Positions 46,434-58,870 of a stretch of 64,000 bases of DNA are shown piece after piece (the first letter of the stretch is position 1; every line of letters begins with the position of its first letter). The notes under the pieces were generated by a model, which was given only the letters and a program-made list of their open reading frames with translations, had not been told where the DNA came from and did not search any database. Origin of the DNA: Boswellia sacra (taxonomy: Eukaryota; Streptophyta; Magnoliopsida; Sapindales; Burseraceae); NCBI GenBank assembly GCA_013180625.2, contig SNVD02002352.1, positions 1 to 64,000 on the forward strand, in the 5' to 3' direction. A program made the position numbers and the translations under genes.

Positions 46434-48888
46434 CTGCACTCAATAACAGATAAATCTGATATCAGTTGTCAGAAAGAGAAAAAAACAAAAATTAGGCTTG
46501 TTGTTTGGATATGTAGATAAACTAGATACACAGGGAAAAAAGAACTAATTGTACAGATAGAAAATAAAATAATAATGCAAATGAATACATGTATTATGTA
46601 ACCCACCCCAGACAAACACAAGAGGACAACTCTGGTCAAATGAATAACTTGAAAGGTAATAAGAATGATATAAATGCATGTCTCAGTTAGAGAATGTCCT
46701 TCCATGCTATTCAGTGGGTGTGACAAGCTTCCCAAGTACAACATCAAGAAGTAAAGGCAACAACCTAAAATCAAAGGAAGAGAAAAGCCACCGAGCCTCT
46801 ATTCCCAGCTTCCAGAATCAGTTAGCAAAACGACTTTTGAAATGTGACCAAGTAATAAGATCTACATTAAGATGCTGACCAGTTTTCATACTTCCACAAG
46901 AAAATGACTTAAAAAATTATTTTCCAAATTCCAATACCATCATGGTCATTATGAGTTATTAAAAGAAAATTATGAGAGCTAAATGCGTAGCATCAGCAAT
47001 TCTATCCTGCTTGAGGCTATCCCAGGATAACTTATTCAACCCCAAGTCAACAAAACACTACGGCCAAACTATCTTCAGCAAACTGAACATTAAGGCAATA
47101 AAACAAGAAATATGATTTAAGTGACTAAAATTTCCAATCTAAAATAAAATAAAGTCCTCTCGGGTTGCAACAAAGGTCAGTACAGGAATTAAAAAAACAA
47201 CTAGATACTTAGCAATATCTCTTAATACACTAGTGACGACGAGGTGCTGAGGAGAAGATATATCTCTTAATACACCAGTAATGATCAATACAGGAACAAG
47301 AATATTATGCATTATCACTGTTTCAAATCATTTTTCTTTAAACAAAATAAAAGTCCCCAAGGTAACAAGCATGTTACCAAATGATATACCGATCGTTACC
47401 TTGCATCCCTAGAAGTATTAATTTCACTCTATGCTCATCTCTAAGATACCTTAATCTCATAACTCAATAAAATAAAATAAAAAATAAAAAAATAAAACAG
47501 AGAACAGAGAACAAGCGTATGCATCCATGTGTATGCACCTAGTGACCCACAATGGGTTGGTTCAAGTGGTGAAGCGGGTCAGGATGGAGTTGGTACAGTA
47601 CCAATGGTGAAGTCCTGGGTTCGAGTCTCCACAATGGCCTCCTCCATGATTTAAGTGGGAGACCGTGATAGTGGGTTGTGGTTGCGCTAGTCTCCTCCGA
47701 GGATTAGTCGTGGTGCGCGTAAGCTGGCCCGGACACCTCGGTTACCAAAAAAAAAAAAAAAAAAGTGTATGCACCTAGTGTCTATGTGGGCGAGTGAGAA
47801 ATAGGGAGAGAGATTTACTGTCGATATATGTTTCTTGGTCACTTCCTCACACGAGGAATAAATAGGACATGGACAGTGGGGTACTAAGAAACTTGAAAGA
47901 AATTTCAGAGGTATCACTTTAATAATAAACATTTAAATCTCTTTAACTCTGTAAATTAAATCCTCAACAGTTATTAAGAAACTTTTTTTCAATAGTCTAG
48001 TCAATGCACCTTCCCTTACATTGATGAACTCCAATTCCAAATCTTAGATAACATTGATCATTTAGATATTTTGAGATAAATATCTCTGAACTTACAACAC
48101 TTGTTTCATGTTTAAGTGTCCTTTTATCCAGTAGATAGTGATCCATTACAACCTATATTTCAGATAAATTCCTGCTTCACCAATTCATTATACATAAAAA
48201 ATGCACATTAGTATTTTAGCATTAAATCTGACCAAATTGGCAAATTGTCATATCAGCTAAACCAAAAGAATCCATCAAATAATATTTCTACTAGAAGCAA
48301 TAACTAAAATCCTATAATTCACGAATCACAGATAGAGGTCGAGGATAAGCATACATAAAATCTGTAACAAATAGGACATGCACAATGAGATACTACGATA
48401 AGTACTCTGGTCAATACAAAATGTGAAAACCAAGCGATGGCAGAGCCATGCAATAAGTTAATCATGTAACCATCTCCAAAAAATACCCTTCAAGGATCAC
48501 TACACCCACATGCAATCACATTCCTCAATGCTTAACAATAACACTGCAAACACCTTAAAAAAATTTTCAACCAAATGAGAGCACTCAACAAAACAAACCC
48601 TTTTGCATCATCAATCAACCATGTCCACTAAGTCACCACACTTCCACAAAAATTCCAAAACACATGAATCTCCAACCAATCACCCAAACATGTTTCCACA
48701 TTCTAAACATAAGCAAAATCCACACATTTCAAACATGCCCACATGAGAACAATGAAGCGACAACAACAAATTTGAATGGCTACAAAGGACCAAACCCACT
48801 AAAACGATCAAGTTACAATATGAAGAGCTGAAAATTGTGAATTCCAAAGCAATTTAAGTACAGCCCAGAAGCCAAAAAAAAAAAGTAC
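46434..48888 (-). other. Long 5'-UTR intron of the HARBI1-like gene
   Basis: The inferred intron runs from a CAGTAG|GTACTT donor at 48888 to a GAGTGCAG acceptor at 46434, 2455 bp. No coding frame of note lies inside. It contains a SINE at 47545-47764. Its existence is inferred from the splice signals and from the lack of an open frame and promoter directly upstream of 46419. Confidence 0.6.
47529..47780 (+). mobile_element. tRNA-derived SINE with 16-bp target duplication
   Basis: The body (47545-47764) has a box A (TGGTTCAAGTGG, 47558-47569), a box B (GGTTCGAGTCTCC, about 47618-47630), a tRNA-unrelated region and a poly(A) tail of about 17. It is flanked by a perfect 16-bp duplication, GTGTATGCACCTAGTG, at 47529-47544 and 47765-47780. 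Internal Pol III promoter, A-tail and long duplication are the marks of LINE-mobilised SINEs. It lies antisense inside the first intron of the HARBI1-like gene. Confidence 0.9.
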
Positions 48889-49080
48889 CTACTGGTTGGT
48901 TTGTGCTTTACTTTGAAAACAGCGCCTTATTTCATTGGGTGTCAGTTTTGATGGAATTGTTGTTAGGGTTTGTGAATGAGAGGAGAAAAGGGTATGAAGT
49001 GAAGAAGAAGAGGAGGAGGAGTGTAACGTTTTTCTGGGTGATGAAATGAAATGAGAATCTCTCTGAACACGCGCTGCTCA
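48889..49080 (-). other. Inferred 5' UTR exon of the HARBI1-like gene
   Basis: A CT-rich leader (TCCTCCTCCTCTTCTTCTTC on the minus strand) ends at the donor CCAGTAG|GTACTT. It contains a minimal upstream ORF, ATG-AAA-TAA, at 48928-48936. Its 5' boundary is set from the TATA box at 49104-49116. Confidence 0.5.
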
Positions 49081-49103
49081 GAGTTTGGAGGGTTTTTCAC
49101 ACT

Positions 49104-49116
49104 CTATATTATATAA
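49104..49116 (-). promoter_or_regulatory. Candidate TATA box of the HARBI1-like gene
   Basis: The minus strand reads ATTATATAATATA about 25-35 bp upstream of the inferred transcript start near 49080, before a CT-rich leader typical of plant housekeeping promoters. Confidence 0.5.
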
Positions 49117-49407
49117 TTGCCATTGTTTTTAGACACTGTTGAATCACTTGCCTTTCATGTAAAGGCCCATTTGCCTCGGAAAAAAGCCCAATTTCATTTT
49201 TTTAATAATTTATATGTTGTAATAAGGAAAAATTACAACTACAAGAAAATATATACTATGAGCACCACATGATAGATTGACCGACATTTCTTTTTGAGTT
49301 TAGTCTCTAATGCTTGGCAACTCTGTTTAGATTTTTGAATTATCAGTTCCTAATGCTCAATAGTAAAATAACCCCCTCCGCATTGGTTTAAGTGAGAAAG
49401 CTTTAGG

Positions 49408-50840
49408 CATGTTTGGGAGACAGGATAAAAGGGGGATTGGACTATTTTTATGATTATTTGTCCTAATTTCTTGTTTGGAACACTTTAAGAAGATTGGGAC
49501 TAGACTATTGCTAGTCCCAATAGTGCCCAATTCATGGGACAACTTGTCCCATGGTGAACCATCCCAAGTTTGGGCCAACATTTTATTTTTTTAATCTTAT
49601 TATAATTAATAATAATAAGTGATATAATATAATAAAAAATAAAATAAAATAATTATTAATAAAAACATTAAAAAGATAATATAAAATATTTATCAACAAA
49701 AATTAAAAATAAATATATTATCATTAATAATTTTAGAAAAATTAATAATGAACAAAGAAATATTATTACACTCATATTAATATAAAAATAAAAAATCTCA
49801 TAAATATAATAAATAAGGACATTATTCAATTAATAATTTCAAAATAATATTAATTTTATATAATAAAAATGAAATATTACCAAAAAAATTATTATAATAA
49901 CATAAACACTTAGAAATACAATAATTAATTGAATTAATCAATTAATAATTCCAAAATAATATTATTTTTATATAATAAAAATAAAAAATTATTAAGAAAT
50001 TAATATAATAATATAAACATTTATAAATACAATAATTAATTGAATTACTCAAATAATTAATTCCAAAATAATTTTTTACATAGTAAAATGAAATATTATT
50101 TAAAAATTAATATAATAATATGAGCATTTATAAATACAATAATTAATTGAACTACTCAATTAATAAATCCAAAATAATTTTATTTTTATATAATAAAATA
50201 GAATATTATTAAAAAATTAATATAATAATATAAACATTTATAAATACGATAATTAATTGGAATACTCAATTACTAATTTCAAAATAATTTTATTTTCATA
50301 TAATGAAAATGATATATTATTAAAAAAACTATTAATAAAATATAGAAATTTATATATATAATAAATAATTATATCACCTTTGTAGTAATTTCATAATATA
50401 GTATAATTTTTAATTATATTTACATATTTAATTATTTTTATCCAAAATTAATCTTCATTATTCACTTATAAAAATGATGTAATAATAATTAAAAATTAAT
50501 CCAAAATATTAAAATTATTATTTATAATTTATATAATACTTAATTCCTAATGAAATGCAAAATATGTTAACTTTTATAAAAGCATTAACAAGTTTTTAAA
50601 TATTTTTAATAAATATTAAATTAATTTTTGTTTAAATCAAACTTGAATTAAAATAATTTATTTTATATTTAAAAGTTGATTTCTAAAATTTTATTATATA
50701 TTAATATAGTCTAGTCCCATACTACACCAAACATAATATAGTACTATCTATAGTCCAGTTCAATCTAGTCCAGTCCCAATCCCAATCCCAATCTCAGTCC
50801 AGTCCAGTCCAGTCTAGTCCTGACTCCCAAACGCGGAATG
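49408..50840. mobile_element. Harbinger-like non-autonomous element, about 1.43 kb, with internal tandem repeats
   Basis: The left end GGCATGTTTGGGAGACAGGA and the right end, on the other strand GCGTTTGGGAGTCAGGACTA, form terminal inverted repeats. GACTAGACT/AGTCTAGTCC and CCCAAT words near the ends extend the inverted similarity. The TGTTTGGGA end is typical of PIF/Harbinger-type elements. No clean 3-bp duplication was found. The interior is extremely AT-rich, with an array of a 107-112-bp unit (see 49790-50400) and no transposase. Confidence 0.6.
49790..50400. repeat. AT-rich tandem array, about 110-bp unit, roughly five copies
   Basis: The word ATAATTAATTGAA (or ATAATTAATTGG) occurs at about 49919, 50031, 50138 and 50249, with partial copies at both edges. 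Each is followed by TCAATTA, CAAAATAAT and AATATTATTA words in the same order. Spacing is 107-112 bp. Confidence 0.75.
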
Positions 50841-52290
50841 TCTAAGATGTGTGGAGCATATGGTCCTGAGTTTAAGTCTGTATTATTAGATTATACTCTG
50901 TTATCTCTTGGGATCTTGTTATTGGAATACGGAGGCCTATCCCTATAAATATTGGGTTGTAGTAATAGCATCTAAATTTTTTAAGCGTATGGTCATTTCT
51001 TTGATTATTCCCATAGATATTGGGTTGTCATAATAGTATCTAAAATTTTTAAGCAACATTTGGCCATGGGTTTTTCACATTTCTCAATTGAAAATATTTT
51101 TATATTGTGTTTTAAAAATTATTTAGATGGACTTATCTTTTTAAAAATTAAATAAATTTTTCCAGAAGCAATTTAATAATTTTGTTTGTGATATCTCAAC
51201 TGCTTTACAATACATTTTATAAGTTAGAGATTTTGTTAATATTTAGTAATGAACACTACTTTGTTTTACAAGATTGAGTGTGATTGTCACAATTATGTAG
51301 TTTTATTATAAAAATATTTTAGTATTATATTTTCTGATTTTTAATTGATAAATTATTTCTTTAAAAAAATTTCAATCATTCAATTATTTTTAATTAATTA
51401 ATGATAACAATTTTGAAATGTTAACATAGAACCTCTAAAGAAAAGTTAAGACTATCCTAAATTAAAATACCTTGACTATAATTGCTAGTAAGCTTGTCAG
51501 TATAACTGTAATTTCAAGTTTAAAATAAATGATAAAGTGAAAGTTGAAAAATATTTCACATAGTCTAGTTTGATAACTCTTTAATCTACACAAATACATA
51601 GATTTATTCTTTTAAGGACTTGGAAAGTACATCATTATCATATCATGTTGATAATATGATATGAAATTATAAGCCTTCCAAAAATGGTCTATAAATTTTA
51701 TGAAATGAAATTATAAATTCCTAAAATAGGTTGAAATTAATTACGGAGAATTTATTGTTTCTTTCTTTTTTTTTAATTCTTATCATTCATAGCATTTATT
51801 GTATGAAGAAATTATTTGATGAATAATGTTGATCTTACAAAATTTTTGTATAAACTATTGCAAACAAATTGATGTGTTATGAGATGACTGGAGTAATAAA
51901 TATATAAAATCTACTCATTTATAAAAAAGTGATAATGTGTAAATAAATTAGTAATGTTACATTAGTTTATATACATGAATTTATATACAGAATTTATAAG
52001 AGAAGCACTACTTCATAACTTGATACACTTATTGACACAGGACGAAGTCTTCCAAAAGTAACAAAGAAATGAGAGAAAATATAGAAAAAGAAAGGGGAGG
52101 AAAATTTTTTTTTTTAATCTAAGGTCAACAACAATCAGTAATCAACCCTAAATAATATAATAATTAAATATATTTACATTGTCAAAATCTTTTTTCGACT
52201 AAAAAAAGATTCTCGATACGAAATAAGAATTCAATCTTAAATCAACTAGAAAATAACACAAACAAGCATAATAAAAATATAAAAACTATT
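50841..52290. other. Intergenic AT-rich DNA
   Basis: No gene. A weak MITE-like inverted repeat (about 51822-52012, ends GATCTTACAAAATTTTTG and CTTATAAATTCTGTAT) may belong to the 31073 family. Confidence 0.4.
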
Positions 52291-52299
52291 GATGAAATT

Positions 52300-52454
52300 T
52301 GATGCAAAGTTTATATATAAAGTTGATGTGGTATTAAGCGAATAGAAAGATTTATATAATTTGTCAATATAATAAATGTTGATGAATTATGTGACATTGA
52401 ATGAGTGGTGGTACATCAACTTTGTATATAAACTTTTGTAAGTGTAACATTACT
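52300..52454. mobile_element. MITE-like inverted repeat, about 155 bp
   Basis: The left arm (about 52305-52332, AAAGTTTATATATAAAGTTG) and the right arm (52410-52437, CAACTTTGTATATAAACTTT) are inverted copies with few differences. The right edge GTGTAACATTACT echoes the family at 31073. Confidence 0.55.
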
Positions 52455-52582
52455 CCACCTTTGAAGAGAACAAAAAATTCTAAAACCTGTAAAGATATAA
52501 AACTGGATGTAGTTTTGACTTTGAAAAACAAGTTAACTAGTGGAATTCAAGTTCTAATACTTTTTGGCATTTATTTAAACAT

Positions 52583-53521
52583 AAGGAGAAGTCCATATAC
52601 ACTCCTAAGATTTGGCAAAACTGTCATTCACGGACAGTCAAACTTTAAACAAACAAATTAGTCTATAATTTTAATTTTATGAAGGGCAATTTTGGTATTT
52701 GATAAATAAGGTATAAATGAGATTTTTGAAATTCCACATAGCCACCTCAAGTTTATAAGATATCACACATCTCCCTTACCATTAATTTATATGAAGTCTT
52801 ATAATATTATATTATTAAAATTAATATATTTATAAAATTATCCTCTAAATTTATTATTAAAAAATTATATTAATTTAAAATATAATAGAGTACATATTAA
52901 ATATGTATAATATTAATACTTAAGCACAAATAATTTTGTTACATTTTTTAAAATTATAGAAAAATCTGTTGGCAATTGTTTGTCGTAAATTGCAAGAAAA
53001 AAAATTCTCAATTTTATAATTCTTATATGAAAAGAGAAAAAATACATAAAAAAGAAAATTTTCTCGTATAGAAAAATAATTTTTTTTACCTTTATAGAGT
53101 TTTAATTATTTACCACAACAGTCAACTAAAAATATTTAACAAAAGTTAACTTAGAGTGTTTGTGGGTGGTCTTTTCTATTTCTTGCTTTTTAATAAAAAT
53201 AATTATGCTAAATGATTTATTATTTTATTATATTTATTTAATATGTATTCTTTTAAGTTTATTCATACACATCTCAAATTAAAAACTTAATAAAGATTGA
53301 TACCAATAAGAAGTATTTGAGACTTTTAGAACACTAAGATGGCTATGTAAAATTTCAAGAGACCTTTAGGGAGTTTTATACTTTTTTTCTATCAAATACC
53401 CAAATTACCCTCCATCAAATCAAATAAAAATTAAAATCAGAGACTATATTGTTAGTTTAAAGTTTGACTGTTCTTGATTGACAGTTTTGCCAAACCTCAG
53501 AGGTGTTTGTGGATTTTTCCC
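52583..53521. mobile_element. Mutator-type non-autonomous element, 939 bp, long TIRs, 9-bp target duplication
   Basis: Inverted repeats of about 160-180 bp face each other (52583-52760 and 53345-53521). The block TTTGGCAAAACTGTCA and its complement TGACAGTTTTGCCAAA mark both arms, as do AGTCAAACTTTAAAC and GTTTAAAGTTTGACT. The element is flanked by the perfect 9-bp repeat TTTAAACAT at 52574-52582 and 53522-53530. The interior is AT-rich and has no transposase frame. Long TIR plus 9-bp duplication identify a MULE-derived element. Confidence 0.9.
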
Positions 53522-53530
53522 TTTAAACAT

Positions 53531-55565
53531 ATTCTATGCTAAAACTTGTCTACACTAGAAACTTCATTAAAGATTAATGACTTAAAACAAAAAAAAAAAA
53601 AAACAAACAAACAAAAATCTGTTAGCATCTTACACTCCACCTTCACCTCAACCCCAAAGCTATTGTCTCCGATTTTCAGTTTTGTTATCTTTTATGGGCT
53701 TGTATTCATTCTTTCAATTTCTATCTTAATATATAGGTTCCCAAAAGAAAATAAAAAATCAAAATCATAGCAAGGTTCAAGGACACATATTCATTACATG
53801 AAAACATACTGGAAAAGTCCTTTTTTTCCTTGACAATTTTAGGCTATAGCCATTGCGTATTTGGCTTGGGAATAAATTAGACAATATATTGCAAATGATA
53901 GAGAAATTCTTTATGAGATGTTTATAGAGAATTGATCTGTAAAATTGTTGTTTGTGTATATATATCAATTCACAAGTACTTTGTGGAATATACACAAACA
54001 CACACAAAACAATTTGGGAATAAATGGAGTGTAATGAGAAAAAAAATAGGGTTTTAAAAATTCTTAACTAGATGTATTTAGAAATGGAAGCTAAAGAGTT
54101 AGAAAGTATGGGATAAATAAACAACGTATTGTTTTATTTGATTGGATTAGAAGTAACTAAGGCTTGATTTTATGTCAAATAGAGCTTAGAATTAGATTCA
54201 CAAAGGCTTAGTAGGAAGTAGCTAGAGAAACCTCTTACCTTTTAGAGTTAGGAAAGGTTGTAACAACCTTTATGAAGTGTCCTAATGAAGTGTCTTGTAA
54301 TCCCTAAAAGAGTCTGACTAGGGTGCACTCGGTGCATTGGTGTAGCCCCCCAAAATCCCAAACTTTTGGCTTTCTCTTCCCCAATTTTTTGGCCACTTTC
54401 CCAAGATCTTAATTGTAGAAGGGTGGTCACAACCAACAATTATCTAGTCTTAATGAGCTTTGCCAATTAGTATATAGGTTAGACTTTTCATGGAGCCTAT
54501 AGAGTACGCTATAGTGAGCCTTTTATTCTTAATTTTAAGCTTGATTTGTTTCCCTTTATCTCCAATAATGACCCCTAAAGTTTCACAATTCTCAGCCTTT
54601 GTCAAATTGAGAACTTCAATCATAAATTTGTATTGTAATTTTGCACAAAATCAATGTATTTGTATTATGATTTACTATAAATCATAATCAGTGTTTGTGT
54701 TATGATTTTCTAGTGCTAATCTTTCCTAATCTTTTTTTTACAGCTCTTTGTGCTGCAAACATATTGTAAAATTACATCATATGATAAATGAGTAGAATGA
54801 TAAAGCTAATTCAAAGTTTCAAGACCAAGAAAACGAGAGTAATGCAAGTTTTTATTGATAGCAAGGTCAATATGCATGCTAGTGCTTTAATCCTACTCTT
54901 CTATGTGAAAATCAGATGGAAAATTACTCTTGCACACTTGATAATTAAGGTAACACTTATACCTAATACTTTTAGAAACTAACACTTTAACCCTTATTTT
55001 TAATATATTTTATTTTAGGGGTATTATTCTATGTTTATGTTAAAATATAAGAGTGGTAAGCGTTAATTTAGAAATGTCTATTATTGAAATACAATACTGA
55101 TATTTTTTTTTTGTTGCTTTAGTTTATTTGATTGTTTGATAAATTATTTTTATTAATTTTTTTCAAAAGATTCTATAAATTGCATTATTAATAATTGTGT
55201 AAATCTTAGATATTAAAAATAATTCATATTAGTTAATTTCATCAATCCATATATGTTTTTATGCATCAACTTAAAGTTAGTTTTAGATTTATATTTCACA
55301 TTTCACCCCTTTAACCTAAAATCCCGGCTCTGCCCCTTATGAAGATTCTCAAAGATTCTAGGCATGAATGTTTTTGGTTATTTTTCTACCAAGCTGAAGG
55401 TGAGATCACATCAGTCAACTTGAAGGTTAATGAAAAAATCAAATATGACATATTACAAATAAACAAAAGGATTTTTAAAAGCACTGAAAAATCAAAGTCC
55501 TATTCTTGAATTCTGAAGGCAAAATATTTATAAAAGATATAAAAGATGGTTTATATATATATAAC
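53531..55565. other. Intergenic, no recognised gene
   Basis: Only short accidental open frames. No RNA gene or repeat was identified. Confidence 0.4.
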
Positions 55566-55949
55566 AGACAGTTTAGAGATAAAGCTTTGATAACATTAAG
55601 ATATTTATATTGATATTAAACTCTATCCAACTCTCCTTAGTACAAGGCTATCATGTTCTTTATAAAGACATGGTAAGGATACTATTCTAAGATACTTCCT
55701 TATCTCTAAGGAATCTCCTTTACAAGTTACTATATGATTGATCATACTTTATGTCACATCACTCTACTTTACAACTCATACCTTATCACTAACATTATCA
55801 CATTGAACATCTCACTAACTATATCATTATTACAAAGCATGACTCATCACATGCATTATTATAATAGACATCATTACTTTACTTTATATTACATCAGGTC
55901 ACCTCTTTCTCTCTTCACCAATGCTTCTGCTGGTAAGGTCCAGCTTGCT

Positions 55950-57069
55950 TTCTATTTAATTAGTACCATGCTCTGACGAGAAATCATCATACCATAGAAT
56001 TTGAGGAATTTCAGGTTCATAGTCCTCAAATGTTTCTTCTAGCATATTCAGTTGTGGTCAATCTTCCCAATTAGTCATTTAGTTGATCCCGTGGTGGTGA
56101 AGGATTCAAAATTTCATTAGCTTTTCCTTATTTTCGAAGCCATTCATGATAATCATGCTGATATTCTTAAGTTACATCATCATTGGAGCTATCATTTATG
56201 AGCTCTAGATTATTAATCATTTCTTTGCAATAAAGAAATGGAGAATTCAGGACATTATCTGAAACAGGACTGTGAGTACAGAAGAAAAGTGGCATCTGAT
56301 AAATTTATGCTAATCTTTTTCTTGTATGTAAACATTCTTCCTAGCAAGTATGAATATCTTCACTTATATGATCATGGATAATTGGCTCAATTAACAGCTG
56401 TCGCGTTCTTCCCCATATATCTCTTAGCTGAAATATGATTATCACCTTGTGGACTATTTGAAATCCACCTTTGAGCATTAAAGTCAAAAGATCTTCAAAA
56501 ATTGGAGAGAACATTCGATTAAACCATGTGCTAAGGTTATATCTTCTACTTCAGTGAATTAGTACAGGATCAAATAACATAGCTACTAGATACAAATTGA
56601 ACAATATCTAGTAGGTATAGTATACAAGGATGAATCTTGAGGTATTATAGTATAATCTCAATTAGTATCTTCATCATGGACAACATGGAAATTTGGAGTG
56701 ATCAAGTAAACTGTTTCAAAGACTTGATCAGGGTTTGGTGAAGGCGAAAGCAACTAAAACTTATTTCTTTCAATGCTAGGATTCATTATACATTGATCCA
56801 ATAGATCCCAAATTCTTCCATAGGTAATGACAGACCTTTCTGGATAATCACGAGCATAGAACACACGATCTTCAATATTTATTTTGATGTTTGAAGGCAA
56901 ATTTGAATAGAGTTATTGAAAAGCATTTGGATCATTGATTTTTTCGACAATAGTTTTGCCTTTGTCTTTCTTAATGGTTGAAGGAAGTTTTCTCTTTTTG
57001 AGTTCTTTCGATCTTCTGTCAAAAGCATCTTGTCCCAACATATAAGGTATAAAAGAACTAGAAGCCATT
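55950..57069 (-). pseudogene. Copy E: C-terminal domain of unknown function
   Basis: Begins at the Met of the MASSS-type start (ATG at 57069). The codon that is TAA in copies A, B and C is AAC here (about 56890), so the frame is not closed at that point. Blocks equivalent to YARDYPE, FETVYLI and SPIFEDLL are recognisable, interrupted by several stops (for example near 56330, 56600 and 56755). The stop at the left end is not resolved. Confidence 0.65.
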
Positions 57070-58870
57070 GAGATTACCTAAATAGGTTTGGGAATGGGTC
57101 TAGAGAGAAAATTTGCTACGACGTTTGACACTCCTTTGATGTGACGAATATTGAACTTGAATCTTGATAAAGATTCAGACTATCTTGCAAGCTACAGATA
57201 TGGAGTTCTGCTTCTTGTCGTCTAAGCAATCCTTCAAAATATCTGTAGTCTATTTCTATAACAAATTCTTGAAGAGAGAGACAAAATTAAAATTTTTTGA
57301 TTGTATTGATGATTGCTAGGACTTCTTTTTTGGAGGAAGCATAATGTTGTTGTGCAATTGTGAATTGTCCAGATTTATAGGCACAGATACGCCTATGATC
57401 TCTTTCCTATTCACGTAGCAATGCTCCCTAAAATTTGTCGCTTGCGTTTATTTCTAGGATAAGCTGTCATTTGTCAGGAATCTTTAAAGGAGAAAGTGAC
57501 CGACATTTTTTCTTTAAGTCAATCACTGCTTGAGTGGCTTTATCTGACCAAGCTACTACTCTCTTTTTTATATGCCTGGATATCTTGCTTGTGTACTTGC
57601 AAAGATTCTTGATCTGATCTCCTGTATTATTGATAATTCCCATAAATTCTTGAATCATCTTTCTGCTTGTTAAATCATCAAGGAGCAAGAACACTTTTTT
57701 AGCAATATGTGGCATTGGCGTAGTTTAGCCATCTTTGATGTGTAATCCAAGGAATTCTATTTCATAGATTCCAATCTACATCTTTCTTTTAGATAATACC
57801 AAGTTATGTTCAAAAGTTAAATCTTTGAACTGTTTGAGATGCTTGATATGATCTTCTTCATTATTACTGAAAATAAGGAAGTCATCAATGTATACAAGAC
57901 AAAATTTTATTATGTTATTGTACACATTATCTATGCAATGTTAATATTCTAAATGAGCATTCTTAAGACCAAAAGGCATGACATTCCAATCATAGTGTTT
58001 ATATGACACTATGAAAGCTGCTTTGTATTGATCTTTTGCTTTGACTCTAACTTGCCAAAATCTTGACTTAATATCAAACTTTGAATAGATCTTTGATTTT
58101 GCCATCCTTTCTAAGAAGACACATCTTTTTAGGAACAGGATATTGAATATCTCAAAAATAGTTATTAAGCTTTTGGTAGTCAACACAAAATCTTTTCTTT
58201 CCATGAACCCGTTCAACTTTATTGTTGACGTAGAAAGTTACTTGCCCATTCAGAAATTGAAGGTCTGATTAGATCTATTTTGAGAAGTTCAAAGATTTTC
58301 TCTCTACATAGATCTTCTTCATGTGGAAATCCTGGATGCAAAGCTATCTAATGAAGCATCTCTCAATTGTCTTTTATAGGAGGAAAACAAAATATTGTTC
58401 ACGTTACCAAAACTTATTTGGAACATTACTACAGCATTCAAGAAGTTCTTGGTGCTTCATTTCAAATTTTTGTTTTACTAGAGATTTGATATTTTCACCT
58501 CTCCTAGAAATGGAATATTTCTCTATCCACGAAATAAGACAAAAACGAGAGTTCTGAGTGATAGGTCAAGAACAATAAAAGCAAAACCTTTAGGATGAAA
58601 GATGAATGGAGAGAGAATACGGAGAAAATCTATTCCAAGTAATAATTCTTCTCCTGAATGATCAAATGCACAAAAGCTATGTCGTTTATCAAATGGCAAG
58701 AGATTGATAGCTCTAGTGTATTTGCTGCTTTGAAATAAATCTCCACTAATAGCTGAGAAACGAACTGTTATAGGAATAAATAGAGATTTTTGAAGATAGT
58801 TGCTATGAATGATAGAAGAAACTGCTAAAGTATCAATAAGTGCAGAAAGAGCAACTTATTCTTGATTAGA
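57070..58870 (-). pseudogene. Copy E: protease, reverse transcriptase and RNase H region
   Basis: Open pieces 57941-58216 (SKIYSKFDIKSRFWQVRV, MPFGLKNAH) and 57467-57715 (LTSRKMIQEFMGIINNTGDQ) represent RT. The YIDD box is at 57881-57892. In the protease the active-site triplet near 58830 reads Asp-Thr-Leu. RNase H is recognisable near 57300-57460 but badly broken. Confidence 0.75.

Noticed and set aside
47550..47640. tRNA gene
   Set aside because: Boxes A and B are present but too far apart, no cloverleaf is apparent, and the unit has a poly(A) tail and a 16-bp target duplication, as a SINE does.
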